A stretch of DNA of 15,081 bases from JAEKLB01 sp050249235 (lineage in GTDB: Bacteria; Actinomycetota; Acidimicrobiia; Acidimicrobiales; CADCSY01): assembly GCA_050249235.1 (NCBI GenBank), contig JBFWQW010000068.1, positions 1 through 15,081 on the forward strand, in the 5' to 3' direction. The position numbers were made by a program, and so were the translations under genes. Positions 7,158 to 12,979 of the stretch are shown here, piece after piece. Under the pieces are notes generated by a model. The model made no database searches and was not told the origin of the DNA. It saw only the letters and a program-made list of their open reading frames with translations. The first letter of the stretch is position 1. Every line of letters starts with the position of its first letter.

Positions 7158-7841
7158 GGGCCACCTCCTGCGACGGGCTGAAGACGACGGTGACGTTGCC
7201 GCCGAGGGCGTGGAGCAGTGAGCTCGGTGACAGCCGCCGTCGTTCAGGGCGGTCGTGGGTGGTGGTCGAGCGTGGACGGGGGATCGGCGACGGACGCTGC
7301 CCCTTGCCGCCGCCTCGCTGCCAGTTGGCGCCGGCTAGTAGGTCGGCGACGTGGGCGAGGAGGTGCTCCGCCGGCCCCCAGTCGGCCGCCGGGCCGAACT
7401 GGGCGCGTGCGGTACGGGACGTGAGTGGCAGCTGGCGGATCAGCACCCCGAGTCGTCGCCAGCTCAGCGTGGTCCCGAGCCCGGACAGCTGGATCCCGTA
7501 GACCGCCTGGAGGTCGGCTTCGACGGCCTCTCCGTGCTCGCTCAGGAGTCGGTAGAGGCCAACGCTTCCCCCACCGCGGCCCCGGTGTGGGCCATGTAGG
7601 CGTCGAGGAGGCTGCGGAAGGCGAGGACGTCGAAGACCGACGGCTCCGCCTCGAGCTGCGCCCACTGGTCGGGCCCGAGCAGCGCGCGGAGCGCCTGCTC
7701 GAGGTGACCTTCGGCGAGGAAGGCCACGGCCCGGATGTCCGGCGTGGCCGGCAGGACGTAGGTCCCGTCACCGAAGACGAACCGGAACGGCTCGGCGGTC
7801 TGCTCGGCGATGACGGCGTTGAGGTCGAATGGCTCGGCCAT
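7147..7841 (-). CDS. Tail assembly chaperone fusion made by -1 frameshift (gpGT-like)
   Basis: The short chaperone frame (from 7841) and a second frame ending at 7147 overlap, and a slippery GGGGGAA at 7572-7566 joins them by a -1 shift. Decoding GTG-GGG-GAA and then slipping gives ...AAVGE followed by SVGLYRLLSEHGEAVEADL, about 231 residues in all. The second part has the familiar actinophage chaperone pattern: LYRLLSEHGEAVEADLQAVYG, then SWRRLGVLIRQLP, then EHLLAHVADLLAGANW. The basic, low-complexity C-terminal tail enters the tape measure gene. By analogy with lambda G/GT, the fusion coats the tape measure protein and recruits tube subunits; it is not in the finished virion. The fused coordinates include the one-base backward step near 7566. 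Confidence 0.9.
7525..7572 (-). promoter_or_regulatory. Programmed -1 frameshift site: GGGGGAA plus stem-loop
   Basis: The heptamer G-GGG-GAA at 7572-7566 is in the correct X-XXY-YYZ register of the chaperone frame. Five nucleotides later a stem-loop starts. GGCCTCT at 7560-7554 pairs with AGAGGCC at 7531-7525, and inside it, after one bulged A, CCG pairs with CGG. The loop is 15 nt and contains the zero-frame stop. Heptamer, spacer and stem match the standard bacterial and phage -1 frameshift design. Confidence 0.92.
7542..7841 (-). CDS. Tail assembly chaperone, short form (gpG-like)
   Basis: This is the zero-frame product of 99 residues, starting MAEPFDLNAVIAEQ and ending GEALASTDS. It is small, acidic and mostly helical, with FRFVFGDGTYVLPATPDIRAVAFL at 20-43, as usual for the first chaperone frame after a tube gene. 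The ATG overlaps the tube stop as TGATG and has GGAGG just upstream, so it is coupled to tube synthesis. Longer in-frame starts further upstream lie inside the tube gene and are rejected. Its stop codon falls within the loop of the stem-loop that drives the frameshift. The short form should be made in excess of the fusion, as in lambda. Confidence 0.9.
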   Translation of the reverse strand: MAEPFDLNAVIAEQTAEPFRFVFGDGTYVLPATPDIRAVAFLAEGHLEQALRALLGPDQWAQLEAEPSVFDVLAFRSLLDAYMAHTGAAVGEALASTDS

Positions 7842-8398
7842 CAGGCCTCCGCGAAGGCGGCGTCGTCGGTGATCAGCACGAGAGGCTGGGCGCCGTCGAC
7901 GGCGTCGACGGAGAAGGTCATGGCGAGGCCGGCGGCGTCGGCGCGGGTGAGGTTGATGTCGCCGACTTCGGTCACCATCACCCGGGGGAGGTGGAGGCGG
8001 TAGCTCTTCACTCCGTCCTGCCAGGCGAGGACCATCGCCCGGTAGTCGATGTCCTCGGGGTCCGGCGGGGTGTAGGTGTGGACGCCCGAGGCGGTGGCGA
8101 TGGATCCGCCGCCGAAAGCGAGCTTGATGCTCACGTCCGACCACTGGAGCAGCGTCATGGCGGCGCTCAGCGACCGGCCGGTGACGATGCGGCGGATCCC
8201 GTAGAACGCCTGCCAGGCCATGATGGCCTTCGTCTCCATGCCGGGGCTGAGCTTCACGCCCTCCTCGGACACGTAGCCGAGCTCCACGAAGGCGGCGTTG
8301 AGCGCGGTAGCGATGTTGGTCGGCCCGGCCGTGCCCAGCGGGGCGACGTACACCTGGCCGTTCCCAGCGATGACTACTTCGTCGACGTCGACGGCCAT
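7841..8398 (-). CDS. Major tail tube protein
   Basis: This 185-residue protein lies between the tail terminator and the chaperone pair, the fixed position of the tube subunit. The N-terminus (DEVVIAGNGQVYVAPLGTAGPTNI) and the GYVSEEGVKLSPGMETKAIMAWQ segment near 41-63 match the tube protein fold of siphophages, where stacked hexameric rings surround the tape measure. The length is usual for actinophage tube proteins. There is no C-terminal Ig extension of the lambda gpV type. A strong AGGAGG at 8408-8403 lies 4 nt before the ATG, fitting high expression. A 65-bp gap separates it from the terminator gene. The stop overlaps the chaperone start by one base. Confidence 0.92.
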   Translation of the reverse strand: MAVDVDEVVIAGNGQVYVAPLGTAGPTNIATALNAAFVELGYVSEEGVKLSPGMETKAIMAWQAFYGIRRIVTGRSLSAAMTLLQWSDVSIKLAFGGGSIATASGVHTYTPPDPEDIDYRAMVLAWQDGVKSYRLHLPRVMVTEVGDINLTRADAAGLAMTFSVDAVDGAQPLVLITDDAAFAEA

Positions 8399-8399
8399 G

Positions 8400-8415
8400 G
8401 TTCCTCCTCAGGAAC
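8400..8415 (-). promoter_or_regulatory. Small hairpin over the tube gene ribosome binding site
   Basis: GTTCCT at 8415-8410 can pair with AGGAAC at 8405-8400 around a 4-nt GAGG loop. The Shine-Dalgarno sequence of the tube gene lies in the loop and 3' arm. It could tune initiation, or be chance within a short palindrome. A second inverted repeat, GGCCCG/CGGGCC, lies at 8419-8424 and 8433-8438 in the same 65-bp gap. Confidence 0.35.
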
Positions 8416-8463
8416 GCTGGCCCGCGCGGTGACGGGCCGGGGTGGAAGTGCGGGACAGGGGGT

Positions 8464-8871
8464 TCAGGACAGGGCGGGATGGGCGGCGATCTCGTACGAA
8501 CCGATGTACCGGGCCCGGACCGGCTCGAAGGTGGTGTCGGGCAACCAGGTCGGCAGGGTGAGGCAGCGGACGTCGTTGACGATCCCGAGGGCGTGGACGC
8601 CGGGCATCTGGTGGAGCACGTCGTGGACGGTCAGGGCAAGTGTCTCGGCGTCGCCCTTGCTCGGCGCGTAGCTGCGCACGTCGAGCTGGTGGGCGGTGAG
8701 GTGTCGGCGGACCCGTTCCTCGCCGGTGACCTGGGTCAGCCACACGACAGCCGTGGAGCCGCCGTAGAGCTCGGTGCCGATCCGGTCGCCGCAGAGGGCG
8801 CCGACGTCGGTAGAGGCTCGGAGCCAGGCCACCGTGAGCTTCTCCGGCGACACCAGCAGTCGGACGGTCAC
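8464..8871 (-). CDS. Tail terminator protein (SPP1 gp17/lambda gpU-like)
   Basis: This 135-residue protein begins MTVRLLVSPEKLTVAWLRAST. The initial helix followed by DVGALCGDRIGTEL, and the later stretches ALTVHDVLHQMPGV (79-92), TLPTWLPDTTFEPVRARYIGSYEIAAHP (104-131), match the alpha/beta pattern of terminator proteins that cap the tube and dock it on the head. Position supports this: it is last of the neck genes and directly before the tube gene. The GTG start overlaps the stop of the 59-residue gene as GTGA. It has no separate strong ribosome binding site, so coupling is likely. Confidence 0.82.
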   Translation of the reverse strand: MTVRLLVSPEKLTVAWLRASTDVGALCGDRIGTELYGGSTAVVWLTQVTGEERVRRHLTAHQLDVRSYAPSKGDAETLALTVHDVLHQMPGVHALGIVNDVRCLTLPTWLPDTTFEPVRARYIGSYEIAAHPALS

Positions 8872-9047
8872 GGCGTGTCGAATGCCTTGTCGACGTCGGG
8901 ACCGACCTCGGGCTCGGGGTCAGTGGTGGCATGGGCGACGCCGGCTCGGATGAGCTGCTTCGCCTCAGCCTTCGGGAGCTCGAGCTGCTTGCCCGGCTTC
9001 TGGCCCTTGTGGTGGGCGGACAGGGTGACCTTGACGGTGTCGGCCAC
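8868..9047 (-). CDS. Small 59-residue neck-region protein (DUF7302-like)
   Basis: This short gene starts at GTG 9047 with a strong AAGGAGG at 9059-9053, 5 nt upstream, and ends in a GTGA overlap with the terminator gene. The protein runs MADTVKVTLSAHHKGQKPGK, then a Leu/Lys helix (QLELPKAEAKQLIRAGVAHA, 21-40), then an acidic tail. The pattern of strands, then PG-K-LELP, then AKQLIRAGVA is what I recall for small conserved actinophage proteins (DUF7302) encoded among neck genes. No function is known to me; a virion or assembly role is inferred from position. The excellent ribosome binding site and tight overlaps make it a real gene despite its size. Confidence 0.8.
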   Translation of the reverse strand: MADTVKVTLSAHHKGQKPGKQLELPKAEAKQLIRAGVAHATTDPEPEVGPDVDKAFDTP

Positions 9048-9064
9048 GGAGGCCTCCTTCGGGC

Positions 9065-9379
9065 TCAGGACGACCGCCAGCGGCCGCCCACACGGGAGAG
9101 CAGGGCTTGCACGCCGGGGCGCAGGTAGGGACGAGGTGGGAAGCGTCCGCCGCCGAACTCAGGGAGGTGCCAGATCGACGAGGTTGCGTGCACCACCGCC
9201 CGCCAGCCGCGAGGCCCGAGCTCGACGCCCGAGGAGACGACGATCCGCTCGCCTTCGACGTGAGGCACCCGGCGTTCGGCCTCGGCGGCCGCCGACCGGC
9301 CCAGGTCGGCGAGGTACGCCTGCATCTTCGGGCCTCGGCCGAGCTCCTCGGCGAAGCGGCGGTTCGGACGAAACCTCAC
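9065..9379 (-). CDS. HK97 gp10-like neck/minor head protein
   Basis: This 104-residue basic protein begins MRFRPNRRFAEELGRGPKMQAYLADLGRSAAAEAERRVP. It has the helix then WRAVVHATSSIWHLPEFGGGRFPPRPYLRPGV (59-90) arrangement. The P-h-h-E-F-G-----P-P-P-Y-L-RP-hxxA pattern is typical of the HK97 gp10 family in the neck cluster. These proteins act at the head-tail joint or in tail completion. The GTG start overlaps the stop of the stopper gene (GTGA), and the 59-residue gene follows after 17 bp, most of it ribosome binding site. Confidence 0.85.
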   Translation of the reverse strand: MRFRPNRRFAEELGRGPKMQAYLADLGRSAAAEAERRVPHVEGERIVVSSGVELGPRGWRAVVHATSSIWHLPEFGGGRFPPRPYLRPGVQALLSRVGGRWRSS

Positions 9380-9708
9380 GACGCGACGACGCGGAGGGTG
9401 GCCTCGACGTGATGCGGGCCGCGCGGCGTGCGCTGGATCAGCGGAGGCCCCACGACCTCGTAGGTGACGCCGTCAGCGACGACTCGGTCCCGGCCGCCGA
9501 TGGCGACCCCGGCATCGAGGAAGAGCCGCCAGTCGCTGGCCTGCACGTCCTGGTCGACGGTGGACTCGCTGCCGGTTGCCTGCTCGAGGCGGGCCCGGTG
9601 CGAGGTGCCGGCGTCCCACTGGTCGGCCGCCACACCGTAGGCGTTGTCGGCCCCGGTGGAGTGGTGGTGCACGAGCACCGTCTGGGTGAGAAGCCCACGG
9701 ATGGTCAC
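9376..9708 (-). CDS. Head closure (stopper) protein
   Basis: This 110-residue protein has the beta-barrel pattern of head-tail joining/stopper proteins (SPP1 gp16, HK97 gp7 type): MTIRGLLTQTVLVHHHSTGADNAYGVAADQW, then SHRARLEQATGSE (a conserved strand after a loop), then DWRLFLDAGVAIGGRDRVVADGVTYEVVGPP at 59-89. The last motif (DRV-V-DG--YEV-GPP) is the most diagnostic. The protein closes the DNA exit channel below the adaptor before the tail docks. Its GTG start overlaps the adaptor stop (GTGA) and its stop overlaps the gp10-like start in the same way. Confidence 0.88.
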   Translation of the reverse strand: MTIRGLLTQTVLVHHHSTGADNAYGVAADQWDAGTSHRARLEQATGSESTVDQDVQASDWRLFLDAGVAIGGRDRVVADGVTYEVVGPPLIQRTPRGPHHVEATLRVVAS

Positions 9709-10298
9709 AGGGCTCGAACTGCGGCGACCGATGTGGGCGGATGGAGTCCGAAGAGGTTGTCGAGCATCTCGACGACGTCAGGCGGCAGCCCGCTGGCGTC
9801 GCCCCGGTACCCGACGGAGTAGCTGCCGACGCTCTCGGTAGACACGGTGCGGCCGTCGTCGTCGCCGGCGCGTCGGAGGGCCGCTGCGAGGAACACCACC
9901 GCAGCGACAACCTGCTCGGGGGTCGTCGCCCAGCCGTGGGTGTAGGTGACGGTCACGGGGTGCGTCCATCCCCGATCGAAGCCGTTGACGACGCGGATCA
10001 GGTAGGCGGGACGGCCGTCTCCACCGGGTGTCCACCGGTAGTCCTCGGCACCGAGGACCGAGCCCTGGTAGACGACCTCGGCTACAGCGGTGACGGGGCG
10101 CTGGGGCAGGACGATGAGCCCGTCGACCGGGATGAGCTCAAGGTCCACCGTCACGTCCTCGGCGATGAGCTGACCGTGTGCGCTGGCGAGCACCGACTGT
10201 GTGGCCAACTCGAGGAGGCGTTCGACGCGCGTCACGTCGGCCCCTTCCAGGGTCACTCCGAGGAGCTCCTCGTAGTCGACGGTGCTGGCCAGCGCCAT
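9705..10298 (-). CDS. Head-tail adaptor (connector) protein
   Basis: This 197-residue protein is mostly helical at both ends with a beta insertion. The N-terminal LLGVTLEGADVTRVERLLELATQSVLA (12-38) and the YTHGWATTPEQVVAAVVFLAAALRRA segment (118-143) followed by TESVGSYSVGYRGDASGLPPDVVEMLD are the signature of HK97 gp6/SPP1 gp15-type adaptors, which form a 12-13-mer ring under the portal. The middle part (PVDGLIVLPQRPVTAVAEV) fits the strand insertion. It is 3 bp after the unknown protein gene, with only a weak AGGA before its ATG, and overlaps the stopper gene. Length is normal for the family. Confidence 0.88.
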   Translation of the reverse strand: MALASTVDYEELLGVTLEGADVTRVERLLELATQSVLASAHGQLIAEDVTVDLELIPVDGLIVLPQRPVTAVAEVVYQGSVLGAEDYRWTPGGDGRPAYLIRVVNGFDRGWTHPVTVTYTHGWATTPEQVVAAVVFLAAALRRAGDDDGRTVSTESVGSYSVGYRGDASGLPPDVVEMLDNLFGLHPPTSVAAVRAL

Positions 10299-10301
10299 CG
10301 G

Positions 10302-10736
10302 TCAGTCCTCACCCGGGTCGGCCGGGGGTTCACCTGGGGCGGAGGCGAGGACGGTCGTCACCGCGGCCCGGATGTCGTCTCGGCTCATTCCCTCATCGAC
10401 TGGGACGCCGAGGGTCGCCGCGTAGGCGGCCCACGCAGGCCGGGAGGCGTTCCCGGCTGGCGCCTCCTCCTCACCCGGGTCGGCCGGGGGTTCACCTGGG
10501 GCGGGCTCCGCTACGGCGACGACGTTCAGCTCGAGCTTGAGGGAGCCCTCGGTGAGCTGGGCGTCGAACTTCGCCCGGGCCGAGGTTCCCTCGGCCGGGA
10601 CGTCGACAGGGAGGATGGCGAAGTCGCCCTTGGCGAGGGATCCGTCGTGGCGCTCGCGGGCCATCGTCCCCGCCGGGGGGATGTCGAGGACCCACATCGC
10701 GCCGCCTGCGCCCTTGACCAGCACGGTGTCGGCCAT
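10302..10736 (-). CDS. Unknown head-region protein with Pro-rich repeats and SAP/HeH-like motif
   Basis: I do not recognise this 144-residue protein as a whole. Residues 1-75 look like a small beta domain (MADTVLVKGAGGAMWVLDIP...). Residues 79-89 and 133-143 are the same 11-residue APGEPPADPGE segment. Between them, NASRPAWAAYAATLGVPVDEGMSRDDIRAAV (96-126) resembles the helix-extended loop-helix (SAP/Rho-N-like) motif often found at the end of small phage head-region proteins. It lies between the probable decoration protein and the adaptor, in place of a second connector-region gene. The start has no clear ribosome binding site and is 3 bp past the previous stop, so it is probably coupled. 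A virion or assembly role is inferred from position only. Confidence 0.7.
   Translation of the reverse strand: MADTVLVKGAGGAMWVLDIPPAGTMARERHDGSLAKGDFAILPVDVPAEGTSARAKFDAQLTEGSLKLELNVVAVAEPAPGEPPADPGEEEAPAGNASRPAWAAYAATLGVPVDEGMSRDDIRAAVTTVLASAPGEPPADPGED
10306..10504. repeat. Exact 37-bp direct repeat, 162-bp spacing
   Basis: The same 37 bases occur at 10306-10342 and 10468-10504. The spacing of 162 bp is 54 codons, so both copies encode the same Pro/Gly/Glu segment in frame. Identity at every base, third codon positions included, points to recent duplication or gene conversion, because protein-level selection alone would let synonymous sites drift. Recombination between the copies would delete the SAP-like motif and keep the frame. 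Confidence 0.9.
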
Positions 10737-10739
10737 CGG

Positions 10740-11132
10740 TCAGGCGGTCCGGGGGATCCGGAAGCAGGTGATCTTGCCGGTCATCGACGCCGCGATGTCG
10801 ATGTTGATGGTGCCGTCGTCCTGCACGAAGCGGCCGGACTGGAGCACGACCGCGCCGGACTGCGGGGTGGTGGAGCCGTCGGTGAGGGAGATGGCGAGGT
10901 CACCCTGGCCGGCCTCGAAGGCGGGCGGGTTGTCGCCGGCCTTCACGGTGGCGGCCTTGGTCGAGGCGGTCGTGTTCGTGACGATGACGAGGAGCTCCTC
11001 GACCGGGCAGCCGGCGGGGGGGGTGATGACGTGGTGGTTGGTGGCGTCGATGGTGGTCCCGGTGGTGCCGGCGACGAAGGCGGCGACGGTGTTCGGGGTC
11101 ATCGCCGTGACAGTGACTGCGGTGCGAGCCAT
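10740..11132 (-). CDS. Probable capsid decoration (head cement) protein
   Basis: This 130-residue protein follows the capsid gene. It is beta-rich and Thr-rich, with ATNHHVITPPAGCPVEELLVIVTNTTAS (29-56), then TVKAGDNPPAFEAGQGDLAISL and FVQDDGTINIDIAASMTGKITCFRIPR at the end. This pattern recurs in small proteins next to phage capsid genes, often unannotated or called head decoration proteins. A surface trimer or cement role is likely but rests on position and pattern. AGAGGAG lies about 8 nt before the ATG. The 88-bp gap to the capsid gene contains a strong hairpin. Two cysteines (42 and 125) could matter for stability. Confidence 0.65.
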   Translation of the reverse strand: MARTAVTVTAMTPNTVAAFVAGTTGTTIDATNHHVITPPAGCPVEELLVIVTNTTASTKAATVKAGDNPPAFEAGQGDLAISLTDGSTTPQSGAVVLQSGRFVQDDGTINIDIAASMTGKITCFRIPRTA

Positions 11133-11173
11133 GGAGGGCTCTCCTCTCAGATGAGGGCGAAGGGGACAAGCGC

Positions 11174-11205
11174 ACCCCCGGGGGACCCGATGGTCCCCCG
11201 GGGGT
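11174..11205 (-). terminator. Perfect 14-bp inverted repeat after the capsid gene
   Basis: ACCCCCGGGGGACC at 11174-11187 and its exact complement at 11192-11205 flank a 4-nt loop. The hairpin begins 15 nt after the capsid stop, on the message for the decoration protein. No run of T follows on the minus strand, so it is not a classical intrinsic terminator. A leaky terminator, or a 3'-end stabiliser that raises capsid expression relative to downstream genes, is plausible. Each arm also contains the palindrome CCCCCGGGGG. Confidence 0.6.
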
Positions 11206-11220
11206 TGGTGACGCCCGGCG

Positions 11221-12207
11221 TCAGGTGATCGACGCGACCGCCGTGGCGATGGCGTTGGTGCGCACGAGCTTGGCGCCGTACAGGTGGAGGCCCTTGACCG
11301 CGTCCGAGAAGGCGTTCTCGGGGCGGTAGCCCTCGACCTTGTTGATCTGCTCGGCGTACGTGATCGCCATCGGGTGCCCGGCGAGGACGAGGTAGTCGTC
11401 GCCGGTGATCAGCGGCATGTTGTTCGACACGAGGATGTCGAAGCCGGCGGCGCGGCCGACCATGCCGTTGCGGAGGCCCTCAGCGGTGCCCGACTCGTTG
11501 ACCTTGATGAAGCGGGCGTCGAGGAGGAGCCGGCCGTGGAACCACGACGGGACGAGCACGTAGCGGCCCTCGGTGGGGACGTTGGCCTCGTCGAGCTTGA
11601 CCTTCAGCGGGACGAGGACGCTGTCGTAGGCGGCCGTCGCGGTGCCGACGGGCACGGCGACGGTGCCCAGGGCGTTGGCGGCGTCGACGCCGGCGTAGAG
11701 GCTGATGACGTACTGGTCGGCGAGGTCCCGGAGGCCGTAGGCGGCCTCGAGGAGCGCAGCGCTGAGCATGTCGCCGGCGGCCTGGCGGGCGTCGACGTCG
11801 TCGACCTCGAAGGCGAAGTACTTCGACTGGTCGATGATGAGCGTCCGCTGGGCGGTCGTCAGGTTCTCGGGCGTGATCGTCGTCGAGTTCGGCGTGTAGG
11901 TGCCGATCGTGGGACGGCTGATCGAGTTGATGTGCACGGTGTCGCCGGCCTGGGCGATCTCGCCCTCGTAGTTCCGGTTGACCACGCTCGGCTGGGCTGC
12001 CACCAGGTTCTTCTTGAGCGAGGTGAGCAGCTTCGCCGACCAGATCTCCGGCACGAAGGACGCGACCCCTCCGAACTCGCCAGCGAGGCGGGCCCAGAGC
12101 GGGACTCGGGCGATCGGCCGGCGGAACCGGTCGATGGCGCCCCCGAGGGCGAGGCGGACGGCGTAGAGCACGCCGAGGGCCAGGAGCAGGGTGAACAGGG
12201 CATTCAC
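11221..12207 (-). CDS. Major capsid protein (HK97 fold, P22-coat-like) with hydrophobic N-terminal extension
   Basis: From GTG 12207 the protein has 328 residues. The start is chosen because AAGGAGGG at 12220-12213 lies 5 nt upstream. From about residue 50 the sequence is a typical coat protein: FVPEIWSAKLLTSLKKNLVAA, then VVNRNYEGEIAQAGDTVHI, then LIIDQSKYFAFEVDDVDARQA, and near the end GRAAGFDILVSNNMPL. This family makes the icosahedral shell around a separate scaffold. The oddity is residues 1-47: NALFTLLLALGVLYAVRLALGGAI is a near-perfect membrane-type segment followed by a basic stretch (DRFRRPIARVPLWAR). Related coat proteins as I remember them start just before FIPEIW. No strong ribosome binding site favours an internal start near GTG at residue 52. 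The gene lies 16 bp after the scaffold stop. Confidence 0.9.
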   Translation of the reverse strand: MNALFTLLLALGVLYAVRLALGGAIDRFRRPIARVPLWARLAGEFGGVASFVPEIWSAKLLTSLKKNLVAAQPSVVNRNYEGEIAQAGDTVHINSISRPTIGTYTPNSTTITPENLTTAQRTLIIDQSKYFAFEVDDVDARQAAGDMLSAALLEAAYGLRDLADQYVISLYAGVDAANALGTVAVPVGTATAAYDSVLVPLKVKLDEANVPTEGRYVLVPSWFHGRLLLDARFIKVNESGTAEGLRNGMVGRAAGFDILVSNNMPLITGDDYLVLAGHPMAITYAEQINKVEGYRPENAFSDAVKGLHLYGAKLVRTNAIATAVASIT

Positions 12208-12223
12208 GGGGACCCTCCTTGGG

Positions 12224-12913
12224 TCAGGTGGCTTTGCCCGAGAGGAGATCGGCAAGCTGGCCAGCGGCCTCGGCCTTCTCGATCGCCTCGGGGCTCATGG
12301 ACTTCAGGTCGGCCCGGGTGAGCTGCTTCGGCTTGTCGCCGGAGCCTCCCTGGCTTCCCCCGTCGGCGCTCCCCTGGACCCGGGTGGCGGTCTTCGGGAA
12401 CTGGGTCTCGTACTTCGCCTTGAGCGCCTTGACCTTGTCGTCGTCGACCTCGCCGTCGTCGGTGAGGTACTTGGCGAGGTTCAGGTCTTCGACGATCGCG
12501 GCCGGGTCGGGGACCACGCCGGAGAGGGCCGCCTTGATCTCGGCGCCGGCGAGGCGCTGTCCGGCCTCGAGGAGCGCCGCCTTGCGGCCGCGGTCCTCGG
12601 CCTCGCTGAGCGCCTTCTCGGAGTCGGGGAGGCCCGCCTTCTTGAGGTCGGCGAGCTCCTTGGCGTTCTTCTTCCAGCGGTCCTCGTGCTTGCGGCTCTC
12701 CTGCTTGAGTCGTTCGGCCTCGGCCTTCCAGTCGGTGGTGTCCTCGCCGGACCCGCCGCCCTCTTCGCCGGTGCCTTCACCACCCTCGCCGCCTTCGCCC
12801 TCGCCCTCGCCGTCACCGTCGGGCCCCATGCGGAGTCGCGCGGTGTCGGTGATCGGCCAGCCGCGTGCGGCCCAGCCGGAGAGGAAGTCGTCGAGGAGTG
12901 ACGGGGTGGTCAT
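12224..12913 (-). CDS. Scaffolding protein
   Basis: The ATG at 12913 is preceded by GGGAGG at 12926-12921, 7 nt upstream; in-frame ATGs at 12928 and 12946 lack such a site. The 229-residue protein has a short N-terminal segment (TTPSLLDDFLSGWAARGWPI), a Gly/Glu low-complexity stretch (31-58), a charged coiled coil (DWKAEAERLKQESRKHEDRWKKNAKELADLKKAG, 61-94), a second helical part to about 175, a Gly/Ser linker (181-193), and a C-terminal helical domain (LTRADLKSMSPEAIEKAEAAGQL). This is the usual layout of scaffolds that guide coat assembly and then leave the prohead. Position immediately before the capsid gene agrees. Confidence 0.92.
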   Translation of the reverse strand: MTTPSLLDDFLSGWAARGWPITDTARLRMGPDGDGEGEGEGGEGGEGTGEEGGGSGEDTTDWKAEAERLKQESRKHEDRWKKNAKELADLKKAGLPDSEKALSEAEDRGRKAALLEAGQRLAGAEIKAALSGVVPDPAAIVEDLNLAKYLTDDGEVDDDKVKALKAKYETQFPKTATRVQGSADGGSQGGSGDKPKQLTRADLKSMSPEAIEKAEAAGQLADLLSGKAT

Positions 12914-12923
12914 GCAGGTGCCT

Positions 12924-12979
12924 CCCATGCGGGGATGGAGCCCCATGGCGGGGCGTGGAACGAGGGCCCCGTGCGGGGC
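12924..12979 (-). repeat. Run of short C/G hairpins in the scaffold leader
   Basis: The 66 bp between the MuF gene and the scaffold start hold related small inverted repeats. GCCCC-GTGC-GGGGC lies at 12966-12979, directly beside the MuF stop. GCCCC-ATGGC-GGGGC lies at 12940-12954. A weaker CCC-ATGC-GGG lies at 12924-12933 and overlaps the scaffold ribosome binding site. They may separate the two genes at the message level or be degenerate tandem copies of one motif. Confidence 0.45.

Noticed and set aside
4980..7181. Very long plus-strand open frame (733 codons) opposite the tape measure gene
   Set aside because: Its translation is an Asp/Glu/Gly/Arg-rich string with no domain pattern, as expected for an antisense frame in GC-rich DNA. 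The minus-strand frame has a strong ribosome binding site and clear tape measure motifs.
7542..7665. Chaperone gene broken by a frameshift mutation (pseudogene)
   Set aside because: The overlap contains a correctly phased slippery heptamer and stem-loop, and both halves keep conserved patterns, so it is programmed frameshifting.
12914..12946. Longer scaffold protein from ATG at 12946 or 12928
   Set aside because: Neither ATG has a suitable ribosome binding site, and both lie within the hairpin-rich leader. ATG 12913 has GGGAGG at proper spacing.
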